Part shown: in pieces, positions 1 through 10,022 of the stretch
Position numbering within the stretch: position 1 is the stretch's first letter
Layout of the letters: each line of letters opens with the position of its first letter
Origin: Branchiostoma belcheri
Taxonomy: Eukaryota; Chordata; Leptocardii; Amphioxiformes; Branchiostomatidae
NCBI RefSeq assembly: GCF_001625305.1
Contig: NW_017804131.1
Span: forward strand, 652,885 to 716,884
DNA length: 64,000 nt
Direction: 5' to 3'
Program-made: the position numbers and the translations under genes
The notes under the pieces: model-generated
What the model saw: the letters and a program-made list of their open reading frames with translations, nothing else
What the model was told of the DNA's origin: nothing
Databases searched by the model: none

Positions 1-879
1 AATATTTTTGTTGACAACGTTTAGACTAAACTGTCCTTAATTGCTATTTGCTTTGTGAAGATTGTATTGTGATTTACAATGCAAATAAAATGCTTTAGGA
101 TTGATGGCTGGTATTTCAATAGTCGCAGAGTATACCAGACTTGTATAGTCAGCATATTTACATGTGTAACGGCACAAAGATTCTGATAAAAGAATTTTGA
201 CAAATGTAAGGTAACATCAACCACAGTGTTTGAAATTGTGTTTTCTGTCGGAACAGGTTTTGGGTTGATTGTTTCCCAATAAAAAGCGAACAAGCTGATC
301 TCTTGTTTGCATATGACCTAATTTGCGGAGTCTGTCTGGTTGCTTAGCAACTGGTGGGTAGGGAGAGTTGAGCAGTCTAACCCTTATGAGGCTGGTGCAA
401 CAATATTTGCACACTGACAGGGTAGTTTCTTCATTATAAAGCCAAGTACTAGTAGAGGAAGTTGAACGTGAAGGACATTTACTGAAATATTTTGGCTTAA
501 CAGGCAGTTTTCTTCACAACTGTAGTTAGAATTCATGCATTCAGTCACTCAAAATGGCCAAGAACAGCATTTTGAATGACCTGACAAATCAATTATGTAG
601 CTTTTATGCAAGAATTTGTGATGGAATGTCAAATTTTTAAAGAAGTGATTAAAAAACACGAAGCACAAGTATACTGTATGGGTCTGAAGCTGTGCATTGT
701 TTGTAACTCCAGAATCGGTCCTCTAGGATGTCCAAATTAGGAAATTTGATTACAGGTGTTGATAAAAGAAGATTGAAGAAAAATTGTCCGAACTGCGTTG
801 TTTGTTTAGAGTTAAGGTTGGGGAGAAGAAACAAGACGGCCACTCGGTCTCATCAAGTCCCTGAACCAGACGGTTAATG
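1..879. other. Non-coding stretch, nothing recognised
   Basis: AT-rich sequence with only short open frames on both strands and no recognisable protein motif, splice-bounded exon or structured repeat. I see nothing that supports a gene here. Confidence 0.6.
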
Positions 880-1310
880 AATTGTGTCCTGAGATCTTTG
901 CCTTGCAGTGGAAGGGCAAACAAAGGGAGAATAACTACAAGTCATATTGCGTTACAAAGGTTTTACCTCCAGAACAATGGAGCTCACGCCATCGGAACGA
1001 CACAGTTCCGCCGACATGCCCAGACGGGATTGTAACACTGACAAAGGGGAGCAAAGAGGAAGATTGTTTCGGCAGTTTCAGGATTTCTCCCCTTTCCCCT
1101 GGTGTTTTGTTACCTGGCCTTTCCTTAATGGTGAAGTAATTAGACAAGAGCAGAACATCTGGGTGGTACATTCAGCCTTCTTTATTGTCACTCCTAACTG
1201 CAGACTGTCTGAGGGGAGTTACAATAGACCCGGAGACCTTAGAGCGAACTTTGACCTTTTCAGGTGACCTTCGCTGTGCTGACCTTGACTAGTGAGGACT
1301 GGTAATTACC
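880..1310. promoter_or_regulatory. Candidate cis-regulatory block with nuclear-receptor half-sites
   Basis: This block is GC-richer than its flanks and free of simple repeats. Its right end holds three TGACCT half-sites (1252, 1265 and 1280) within about 35 bp. The last, TGACCTTGA at 1280-1288, is the exact complement of TCAAGGTCA, the extended half-site known for ERR and SF-1/NR5A receptors. Two overlapping plus-strand frames of 85 and 106 codons cross the block. They lack recognisable domains and compete with each other, so I do not call coding sequence. Function is inferred from motifs only. Confidence 0.3.
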
Positions 1311-2644
1311 AGAATGTTCCAGTTTGTTGTTTTCGGTGCCGGATTGAATCAGGATCAGGTTTGGCGAGAGGAACTTAAAGAAACTTAACAAAAGTAGAAT
1401 CAACAAAAAGTGGGACAAGCCTTTTGTGCTCGGTTCTTTTCACCAAGTCCCTGGTCTTGTTAGAGTGTATAATGTAAATTCCCCATGCACATTCCTGGCC
1501 TAATTCTTACACCCATTCATGCATTAAATCAAATTTATTTTGAAAAAGATTGCATAGTGATACTGCTGCCATCTGTTTACCTAACATTGAAGTAAAAGAA
1601 TTTCATCAGTTTTTTTTAATCAAGACGGCTTGAAGGTTTTTTTGTCGTCATTGAATTGTGTTCCGTGTTACACAAGTGTGTGAACTCGACATTTGTTGGG
1701 AAAAAATTGTGTTAAGGTGGAACAATTATCTCAGGTTAATTTCACAGTTCTCTGGCTTAATTTTGTATGGGTGAGGGGCGGGGTGAATGACTTGTGAATG
1801 ACTCTGACATGCAACTGAATCATGTAGGTGTTTGTTTACCTGTATTTTGTTTTGTCATAGATGTGGATGTTTGGTTGGCGAATGAATGTACAAAAGCCAA
1901 TTTGCCATGAGTTGTACTTGTAACTTAAACCACCTGTAGCACTGTCACATTCCCACATACAGTATGAATCATTTACAAACCATTTGACACACCATAAAAT
2001 CTGTGTACAAAAGTGGATCATGACATATGGGCAATTACAGTGTTAGACTTACAGTTCTGTAATCATTCTGATCCGTACCCTACCATAACCTTCCCCTCCA
2101 TCCCTTGACCCTTTTGTTACAAGGTTGTTGTTTCTAGGAGAAACACATGTATTTAATATCATGTCTCTAAGCAGAAGTTGAAGAGGTAGATCATTAAACT
2201 TCCTCTGATTGCCTTGTTTTCTGGACAGCCAAGTCTTTTAGCTGTCAGAAAGTAGGACAATCAGAAGAATACGTCAACCTCTGCTTGGAGATAGAGTACT
2301 GTATTGAACTTCAGACACAGAAACTGCTGATTCAGTTAATTCATAGAAGTGAAGATATGAACAGTGAGAAGCCAAGATTACTTGCACCTGTGTGCTTTAT
2401 TACTGTGCAGGACCCCCCACCCCCACCCCTCTTCTCTGACACAACATGTTTGGTCAGTTTGTCTGTAAACTAAAGTGTGACAAAAATTGAAGCCAGATCC
2501 CAGACCAAGACAGTGCCATGTCTGACCCACATGCGCAGAAAGGGGAGCCTCCAAGTGTCCATCTCTGTAATGAAGTGACAAATTCCTTTACCACTTGTCT
2601 GGTTGTACTCATTACTGGCCCTGTATCTTTATTGAGTCCAGAGG
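1311..2644. other. Non-coding stretch, nothing recognised
   Basis: AT-rich DNA with short spurious frames. The only structure noted is a C-rich run near 2412-2428. No exon or repeat family was recognised. Confidence 0.55.
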
Positions 2645-2733
2645 TAATCTCCAAGCAGATCCTAAGGTGGCTAATGGACACTCCACTGGCCAATGGATAT
2701 GGTTTTGCCACCACAGGATCAGCTTGGAGATTA
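2645..2733. mobile_element. MITE family A, short copy (89 bp)
   Basis: The left end reads TAATCTCCAAGCAGATCC and the right end reads GGATCAGCTTGGAGATTA, which are near-perfect terminal inverted repeats. The same ends recur at 33562, 39412 and 43747. The element has no coding capacity and would depend on a transposase encoded elsewhere. It lies just upstream of a second family A copy. Outer TA dinucleotides would fit a TA target, but the target duplication is not certain. Confidence 0.7.
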
Positions 2734-2759
2734 GTACTTATAACACAGGCCTTCCAAGC

Positions 2760-3157
2760 TAATTTCCAAGCAGATGTTGGTGTGGATAATTGTATACTCA
2801 TCTGACAGGTCTATAGTAACCTGCAGATGTTTGGGTCAGAAAAGCTGGCCAGTCTGAAAACATAAGAAGGGGCCCACATGCCCTTTTCCGTAGAGCGTAA
2901 TCGGCCGTTTTGATTCTACGTAGAGCGTAGACGAACCGCTCTAATTCAACGTAGAGGGTAATTGGCGTATTTTGCGTAGAGGATATTCGCCTTTTTAATT
3001 CTACGTAGTGCGTTGTAGCCACTTGGAATTTATCGTAAAGCGTAATCGAGAGGATTCCTGAGGTAGCCAGCTCTCATAATTTAGCGTAGAGCGTTGTCGG
3101 GACCCCCCATGCAGGCCCCCATAAGAATTGCCCACCCCAATATCTGCTTGGGTATTA
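2760..3157. mobile_element. MITE family A copy expanded by an internal minisatellite
   Basis: The left end TAATTTCCAAGCAGATGTTGG and the right end CCAATATCTGCTTGGG match the inverted ends of family A. The internal stretch near 2838-2863 (CAGAAAAGCTGGCCAG, then TGAAAAC) aligns with the middle of the 39412 copy. The closing sequence near 3126 (GAATTGCCCACCCCAA) aligns with that copy's right end. Intact copies here are about 129 bp, whereas this one is 398 bp because a tandem array occupies its centre. Confidence 0.6.
2888..3105. repeat. Degenerate minisatellite, about 7 units of roughly 30 bp
   Basis: The core CGTAGAGCGTAATCG recurs with variation (CGTAGAGCGTAGACG, CGTAGAGGGTAATTG, CGTAGAGGATATTCG, CGTAGTGCGTTGTAG, CGTAAAGCGTAATCG, CGTAGAGCGTTGTCG). 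Units are separated by 10-30 bp, often ending in TTCTA or ATTTA. The minus-strand frame across it (2798-3022) is repeat-derived and not a gene. The array sits inside a family A MITE. Confidence 0.75.
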
Positions 3158-3950
3158 GAGTGCCCTCCCCTCTGATTGTGAAAGGAGATTGAAGTAAAAA
3201 AAATCTGAGATTTTGTCAACCTGTTTGAGCTGAAATCTGTGTTGCACGTTTGACAGGGAGTTTTACAGAACAATTTCTAAAGGTCAATGTCTCGGAGTAA
3301 ACTTTAATTCCACTTTGATTCCTCTAGGAGACAGGAACACTATGTTTACTACACATCATTGTCTAGCCTCGTGTGCCCTTTGATCCAGTTTTACCGGTAG
3401 TATCACATCCTCATGCGATATAGATTTTTTTAATTGTGAGGAAAAGTTTTACTGTTACTGCGACATAAATTGGGATACCCCCCTCCCCCTTCCTTCCTTC
3501 CGATATCCTTCCTGCTCTTTCTTGGAATCTGAGAAAGTGAAAGGAGACAGACACACTGATCCTGCTGCCAGCCATGATTTACAAACAGATACAACTTTTC
3601 TTCCAAATAGTCTGGCTTGTGGGGTTTTATCAGATTATCCTGTCTTGCCTGTGTGGCACTACCATGTAGTAGGCACGTACTGGTTCAAATATCAGTTTTT
3701 GGGGGGTTCAAAGCAAATTTGAGTAGAGTAGAAAAAGTACCTAGTGTCTGCTAACATCCACTGTTATAGGGAGGGTCACTTCTTTAAAAAATGGTGTTTC
3801 TGCCACTATCTCTGTCCCTGTTTATATTATAATAGTCTGAAGATAGTCAATACTCTGCAACAGGTTGGGGTAGAGGGCTGTTTGCCAGTCTTACATTTGT
3901 CTACCCCAGGCAACATCCGCTTGGAGCTGTTGAGGCAAGGCGTAAATGGT
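3158..3950. other. Non-coding stretch, nothing recognised
   Basis: Contains a pyrimidine-rich tract near 3478-3515 and short chance frames. No gene or repeat family was recognised. Confidence 0.55.
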
Positions 3951-4960
3951 CAGTAGTTCGGCCAATTAACCACGAGCGAGGGCTGACCGCACTGGCATGG
4001 TGGCAGGCTGTCTGAGTTGATGGATGGGAAGGGACACCAGTATTGTCCGGCCGCCCTGCTGACACCCCGTGGTGGGCTATTCACGCAGGCAGGTCAACTG
4101 GAAGGGCCGGACGCTCCCTGCTCGCTCCGGACAGCTCCCAAGAGTAATGGGAGACTAAATCGACCGCCTCGAGCCCTCCCCTCCCTCTCACCTCCCTTTG
4201 TGCATCGGTAGGAAAAATGTCTGAAGTGTTCTGTCGTCAAGGACGATGGGCTTTTAGTAAAATCAGACGCGAGAAAAGCTTGTCTAGCTTGCCGCGATAG
4301 CTATCAAAAGTCTACAAAGGAATGACGTTAGAGTGAAGTACTGTATGTCAAGTTTATCCATCCATTTATCTGTTATGGTCGCCGAGAAAACCTTGAGATC
4401 GACGCTGTTCATGAAAAGCGGGGCAGTTTGAGGGATCTTGAAAAGAAAGCGTTTTTTGAGCAGGTGCAGACTTCAACAGTTCAATTTCGAGAGGTGTTGC
4501 ATGTCCGGAAACACGGTGTAATAAATCTTCCTCACATGAATAGGTCGGAGGTGCTACATGCCTTTGGCAAGTAGATCTGCAATTGTTTTAGCAAAGGAAA
4601 TGCTCCGGATGCCTTGTTCTGTTGCAGAGAACACTGAATTCTTGTCTGCATAATCCGAAGAAGAAAGGACGCGACACGCAGGCCACATATTACATGTACA
4701 TTAACCGGTGTCCCGCTCGGAACACGTCTAGCCTTCGCAGTCCCTCCAGTGCAAACACTCGCGGAGAAATTGTCCGTTCATTCAAACGACCTCATTGAAA
4801 GTCCATACACAGATAGCTGCACAGCAAATACTCTAGGAAAAAAGGCACAGAGTCCATAGAATTTCCCGAGTGTGTGGAGGATTGTTTGCGGAGCTCGGGC
4901 CAGTGTTTGCCCTCCCTTTTGCTGACACACGGGGCACATTTGTGGCATAATTGTGGTTAA
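3951..4960. promoter_or_regulatory. CpG-richer unique block, candidate regulatory or conserved element
   Basis: This is one of the longest stretches with raised GC and CpG content (for example GTCCGGCCGCCC near 4046 and GACCGCCTCGAGCC near 4161). It has no repeats and no convincing reading frame. The 64-codon frame at 4017-4211 has no recognisable motif. Such blocks in amphioxus non-coding DNA are often conserved between species, but I cannot test that here. An unannotated 5' exon is the main alternative. Confidence 0.25.
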
Positions 4961-5910
4961 AAGCAGTGTGTAATGATGCTTCTATTAACAACTTGCAAAA
5001 AAGTGAACAAGAATAATAGAGAGTTACTACATATACTATAGATCTTTGTTGAAAGCTCAACTTTCCGGTTTCATTACTGATGCATACCAACAGATTATCT
5101 ATATAATGATTGAAATTGCCATAATGTATAAAGTAAGCATTAGGATTTTTAGAGTAAATATTTGCATTGTAATTCTATTTTCAAAAGTTGGTGAATACTA
5201 ACAATATACACGTATGGCATCTTTTGTCTTTTATTGTTCTAGAAATATGTGAAGACTTCAATGCCTATGCTATTTTTGTAACTCTACTGAAAACTGTAGC
5301 ACAGGTCCAGAAATACCAGGGCACTTTCAGCACATAATGGTACCACTGGTGGTATTGTCTGAGTTCTTCTAAACACTGTTTTGCTCAGTAATGATGGATT
5401 GAAAGGCTTATGCCCCATTCCTTTGTCATCTCCTGTCCAAATATTTCCTATGTTGTGATGTCTGATTGCATCCTCTGAACCTACTCAACTGGAAGTACAA
5501 TATTGGTATAAGGCTTTTGTCATTTCTGACATATGCAGAATTGTTGATAGTGCTTTAGTTTCCGTTCTTTTGTGCCTTCGTTCCTTTGCAAGCAGACCTT
5601 TGACTTGCCTCGAGGGGATGTTTTGGACAGAGAAATGCTTGTGGTGCTGCACTCTCTCAGCTCAGTTGGAGTATGGCACTGAACACAAGTATGTTGTTCC
5701 AGAGAGGCAAGAAAGAAACACCTGTGCTGTACAGGTGAATTTATTCACGCTTGTCACTGGAATTGTGAGAAATACATGTACTGTCAACTTGTCACTTGTA
5801 CAGTTGTGAATGAGGAAAAACTGCAAAACATCATCTGACAAAAAAGACAAAATTTCTGTCTGAAATGATGAAATGATGAAATTTATCATTGAATTCATAC
5901 AAAGCATCAC
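4961..5910. other. Non-coding stretch, nothing recognised
   Basis: AT-rich with a short TGAAATGA tandem at about 5861-5880. No gene is supported. Confidence 0.55.
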
Positions 5911-6156
5911 TTAACCCTTGTCCTGCTGGCGATTTTTACACAATATTTTCAAATAATTTCATGTCTTAATCAGGTCACAGACCCTTGACTTTTTTTTGCC
6001 CTGCGGCGGCGTAGTTACTTCCGCATTCGTTGCGTTTCGCTGCGGTGTGATGCGTTGCACGAGAAACACCCCCAAATCGCACATATACAGGGCACTATAT
6101 AGATGGTACTATATGTGCAACCCATATATATATGGGCCCCGCAGGACAAGGGTTAA
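5911..6156. mobile_element. Non-autonomous piggyBac-like MITE with TTAA ends
   Basis: The left end is TTAACCCTTGTCCTGC (from 5911) and the right end is GCAGGACAAGGGTTAA (to 6156), an exact inverted repeat of 16 bp including the TTAA. A TTAA target and CCCT-type inner ends are the known hallmarks of the piggyBac superfamily. The roughly 246 bp element contains no transposase frame. Near its right end is a small AT-rich hairpin (CCCATATATATATGGG). It must be mobilised in trans if at all. Confidence 0.75.
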
Positions 6157-6789
6157 GTGTCGCCATAGTTAAATACATCCACCATATGAATGAACATAGT
6201 TTCTACCTTTTGTATGATACAAGAATTCTATGAGTCCATCCTATTGACAAAGCATCACTGTAGTGTGTAACACTTTGAATATATCCATAGTCCTACATTT
6301 GAACAAATCCATTATATAAGTACAGTGTAATTTCCTGATGCAATGAAATGAAACCAGACATCCCTGGATTAGACCATTGATGTCAGCAGTGGGCGTAAGG
6401 CGTGTGATGTGCGTGGTTCCGGCCCACACCACCTAAGTAGCTGATGGATGTATTGCGTCACGAAATATCATGTAACCATGGCGTCCCTTTTAACTCCCTC
6501 ATGTGGTGAAAAGAAAATTGAACTTGAGTATGCAATCTGTCAAGAAACATTCCCTCCTTTGAAGCCAGGAATAAATGTTGGGTTTCAAATGCACAGCAAT
6601 TTATCACTTTATTTCAGATCAGGTGACTTTGATAATACTCTTAGATCTAATTCTAACCCACGCTGTTATATAAGAGTTGGTGCCAGGGGAAAATTATATA
6701 AGGTTTATCATGCTTCCTCCTCGTGGTTCGTTGTTCTTAATTCTGTTGGAGAAATTTAGGGGTAACCCCCTCCCCCATTCAATTGATAT
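6157..6789. other. Non-coding stretch, nothing recognised
   Basis: A 103-codon plus-strand frame (6448-6759) crosses this stretch. I see no domain, start context or splice signals that would make it a gene. Confidence 0.5.
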
Positions 6790-6987
6790 ACACAGTCCAA
6801 TCATGTCTGTGGTGTCCAATCAAGGGACTTGACAGAAAAAGTCACAGTAGACAGGTTGTCTCCTAAGACAGAATGATTATGTTTGGGCCAATGGAAAAAT
6901 GAACTAAGAGATCAGCAAGAAATTGTCCACAGTGGCCAGTTAGACCTTGCACAGAGATTGTCATTAGTACAGGTTTGAGTACTGTAT
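6790..6987. mobile_element. MITE family C, copy 1
   Basis: Aligns along its length with 8807-9006. Shared blocks include ACAGTCCAA, then TCAAGGGACTTGA, GTCACAGTAGACAGG, and an end ACAGGTTTGA(G)TACTG that is an imperfect inverted repeat of the start. Length is about 198 bp with no coding frame. The superfamily is not determined. Confidence 0.6.
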
Positions 6988-8806
6988 AATCAAGAAATAG
7001 TAGGGTAAATTAAAATGATTTCATCCATGGCAAGCCCAGACTTGCCACAAAAGCACTGTGGGTTTTCGTAATTAGCCTCCCTGCGCCGGCTCTGTGTGCT
7101 TTTGTCCGTCTCAGCCCCCAGGTATGAGAGTAGGCGGGGGAGGTACAGGTACGTGTGTGTCATCAACCCACCGGCAATAAACAATGGCAAGGCAAACTTT
7201 CCGCTTAGTGTAGTCACTTCGTTCCCAGGAAGGGTGTCTGGATGTGATTTTATCTGGTCAGAGGGGGTGGGTTGGGTACCGGTGTGTTCCTGTATTCAAG
7301 GAAGTGGTTTTGAAGTACAAGGGTTGGATGAGAAAAAAAGGAAGTCAAGATAAAGAGTGGTTAAAGACATATTTATGTTAAGATGTCATAGATTTTAAGG
7401 GTTAGAACCTTTACTACCTGTCTAAATACATTTGCAGGTGAGTGGGTGAAACACCTGTAACGAAAAGCACCTGTGCAGGTGAAAAGAATTAGAATTTCTG
7501 TTCTTATTCAATAGCCATAAATTGTAACTGTTGCAACAACTAGAATTAAAAAAAAGTTCCATCAGAACTTCAGATATATTTAAAGCAAGAAAAATTACAA
7601 TCATTGACATGCCTTTTCTCTCAATTCTTCACTTTACCTAAGAACCATAAATTTTGTCTAATGCAAACTGACATCATAGTTGAATACCAGACTTCCTATT
7701 TTTGACTCTTCCACATCTTGACCTGTTCCATTTATTTTCTACATCATTGTCACCAGACCTATTCTGTCTATGTCTTGTAATTTTGCGGCCTCAGCCATTC
7801 CATGCCATACAAACTAACACAGGACATTTTGTCAGAGCTCCCCGACTGCATTCCACTCTAAAGAGGACAAACTGGCATTGTAAATATTTGTTCTAGGCGG
7901 TGGGTCCAAATGTCAAAGGTCACGGCAGCTGTGGTCTCTCTCTCTGAGACCAACCTTCCCATGTATCCTCATTTTAACTTCATAATCAGACAATAAGATA
8001 CGACTTAGGATTAATAAGGTAAGATGTAAAATTTATAGAAACAGAACCGTGTAAAAATCAAGCCCTCAGTATGATTTTTCCCTACTATTTTGACTGATTT
8101 TCAGCTCATGATTGTGAGACAAAATGTGCCATTCTGTAGTCTTGCCCATTTTGTCCTTGTGAAACACCCCTAGTGAAAGCAAACAACTTTTGTATCAATA
8201 GTTTCTCTGTTTGCAGCTTGTTGTGTAAAGCCCATTATTGACATATAACAGTTATGTATTGAACAAGAAGTCTCGTTGTCAGAAATATGAGTAGTCGCAA
8301 AGTTTGTGTTGAGGGCACAGGTGTAACAGATATTCGGTCTCCAACTGTAGGTTATGTTTGGTTGGATGGAGGTATTTTGGCACAGGGGTCTGCCAGTGGA
8401 GCTTGCACTACACCGCAGCTCTGTTGGTGTGAGGAGGTCGCATTTATGCTAGAAGAACAGTCTCTGTTTACACGAAATATTTGACGCCATGTTAACTCAT
8501 ACCAGGCCCTGCGTTTTACTGTCAGTGTGCCACGGGTGGCATATATCACCGGAACATTGGCTAGAGTCGTTAATCTGTTGTAACACGCAACTCGTTAATC
8601 AGCTCAGACGCGCTAGAGCTTCGTGGCGTGAGAGGATTTCTTGTCGTGTCCCTCAGATCTTTAGGTGTTGCCTCTTGTTTGTGCAACACAAGTTCTGTCA
8701 TTCGAAATCCTTTAATTTAGACCAGAAAGAACATGTATACAATTACATGTCCGTTAAGTGTGTCTAGACCAAAAGACTTGCAAATTTGCATACTGTTGCT
8801 GAACCA
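6988..8806. other. Non-coding stretch apart from one regulatory candidate
   Basis: Apart from the block at 7070-7290, this holds only short chance frames. No exon or repeat family was recognised. Confidence 0.5.
7070..7290. promoter_or_regulatory. Candidate regulatory block with overlapping FOX and SOX sites
   Basis: A locally GC-rich, repeat-free block. ATAAACA (7177-7183), a forkhead-type core, directly overlaps AACAATGG (7180-7187), a good SOX-type site. Short frames on both strands cross it (7096-7353 plus, 6990-7217 minus) without recognisable motifs. Regulatory function is inferred only from composition and motifs. Confidence 0.25.
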
Positions 8807-9006
8807 GTACAGTCCAACCTGTCTGTTGGGACCACTCGAGTCAAGGGACTTGATGAAAATGGTCACAGTAGACAGGTCGTCACTATAGACATTGATTATT
8901 GATGCTCGTGTCATTAGGGAAAGATAATCCAACTTCAAGGGACCAGTCAAAAGTGTCTACAATGGTTCTTATGCAGAGATGGTCGCTAGAACAGGTTTGA
9001 CAGTGC
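8807..9006. mobile_element. MITE family C, copy 2
   Basis: Starts ACAGTCCAACCTGTCTG and ends ACAGGTTTGACAGTGC, imperfect inverted repeats of about 15 bp. It shares most of its roughly 200 bp with the copy at 6790-6987, including TCAAGGGACTTGATGAAAA and GGTCACAGTAGACAGG. Non-coding. Confidence 0.65.
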
Positions 9007-9850
9007 ATGTTCAGGACTTGTCTTCAATGTGACTCCCTTCTGTACTGTGAACTTATCATTACCACTAACAAATCAAATGCCAACTTTCTTTTTTACTGCA
9101 CCTGCCACCACCTTGGACATGTACAATGTAGTTCCCCAAACACCTCCATTTTTCTCAGGCTGCAAAATTTGCTACCGTGAACATGAATTACAACTTAGAT
9201 GTATTTCAAACAGGAAAATGCTTCTTGCTTCTCTAATGGCTACCTTAGACTGTGTATACCTACTTCCACCTGTCAGTGGCTGATGATGTAATGTCTGCCA
9301 TAATGCCTGATTCGTGGGAACCAAAGCCAGCTGAAACAGGGTGATACTCTGACATTTACTAACAATACACCAGGGAAGGGTCTCATAACTTGTTTCCGCA
9401 GCAAAACTAACAAGTTCTGTACACTGCAAATACATTTGTACTTGTAGAGACTTTCTGACTCTCAAACGAAAATTCTTTCAAATCTTGTAGTCACCCGCCC
9501 AAGTGTAGGTAGGTAGAAGACTTAATCAGTGACTTGACATACTGTACATGTATTATCTTGTATATTGTTAGAAATTAAAGAAACAAGTATTGGAAGGACT
9601 TTCAAGGTGATGGCCAAGAATGCTGTGCTTTTACCTTAGGTTAGAAGTGGAAACAGTTCCTCTCAAGTTACTCTCCAAATCTGTGCCACACCCTGAACAT
9701 CTGGTTCTGTTCTAAGGGTTAAGAGCTAAGGGTTACATTCAAAGCAACTTGCTGAAACAGTTGAATTTCATGATTTGGACTTTTGTACATTTGCCAAGTA
9801 CAAAATAGTAGAATGGACATTACAAAGGGCAATAAAATATCTTTGTAAAA
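9007..9850. other. Non-coding stretch, nothing recognised
   Basis: The overlapping frames 9029-9283 (plus) and 9172-9465 (minus) lack recognisable motifs and are treated as chance. No repeat family was identified. Confidence 0.5.
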
Positions 9851-9854
9851 CAAC

Positions 9855-10022
9855 AACGAAATGATGTGCTTTATACTGTGAGATGTATGTACGTGTGTAT
9901 GCATCAGTTATCAATCATATAGCCCCTTCCTTCATTATCACCAAGCATACAATGAAATAATGTGCCTTATATTATATGTGCATCAGTTATCATAGCCCAT
10001 GATTAAGCATACGTACAATGCA
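9855..10022. repeat. Imperfect tandem duplication, about 97 bp unit
   Basis: The block from 9857 (GAAATGATGTGCTTTATACT), with GCATCAGTTATCA and CAAGCATACAATG, is repeated immediately downstream from 9953 (GAAATAATGTGCCTTATATT), again with GCATCAGTTATCA and AAGCATACGTACAATG. The second unit is shorter by internal deletion. Non-coding. Confidence 0.65.

Noticed and set aside
880-1267. Two overlapping plus-strand ORFs of 85 and 106 codons
   Set aside because: They use different frames over the same DNA, have no recognisable motif, and a minus-strand frame is open as well. The composition rather suggests a non-coding unique block.
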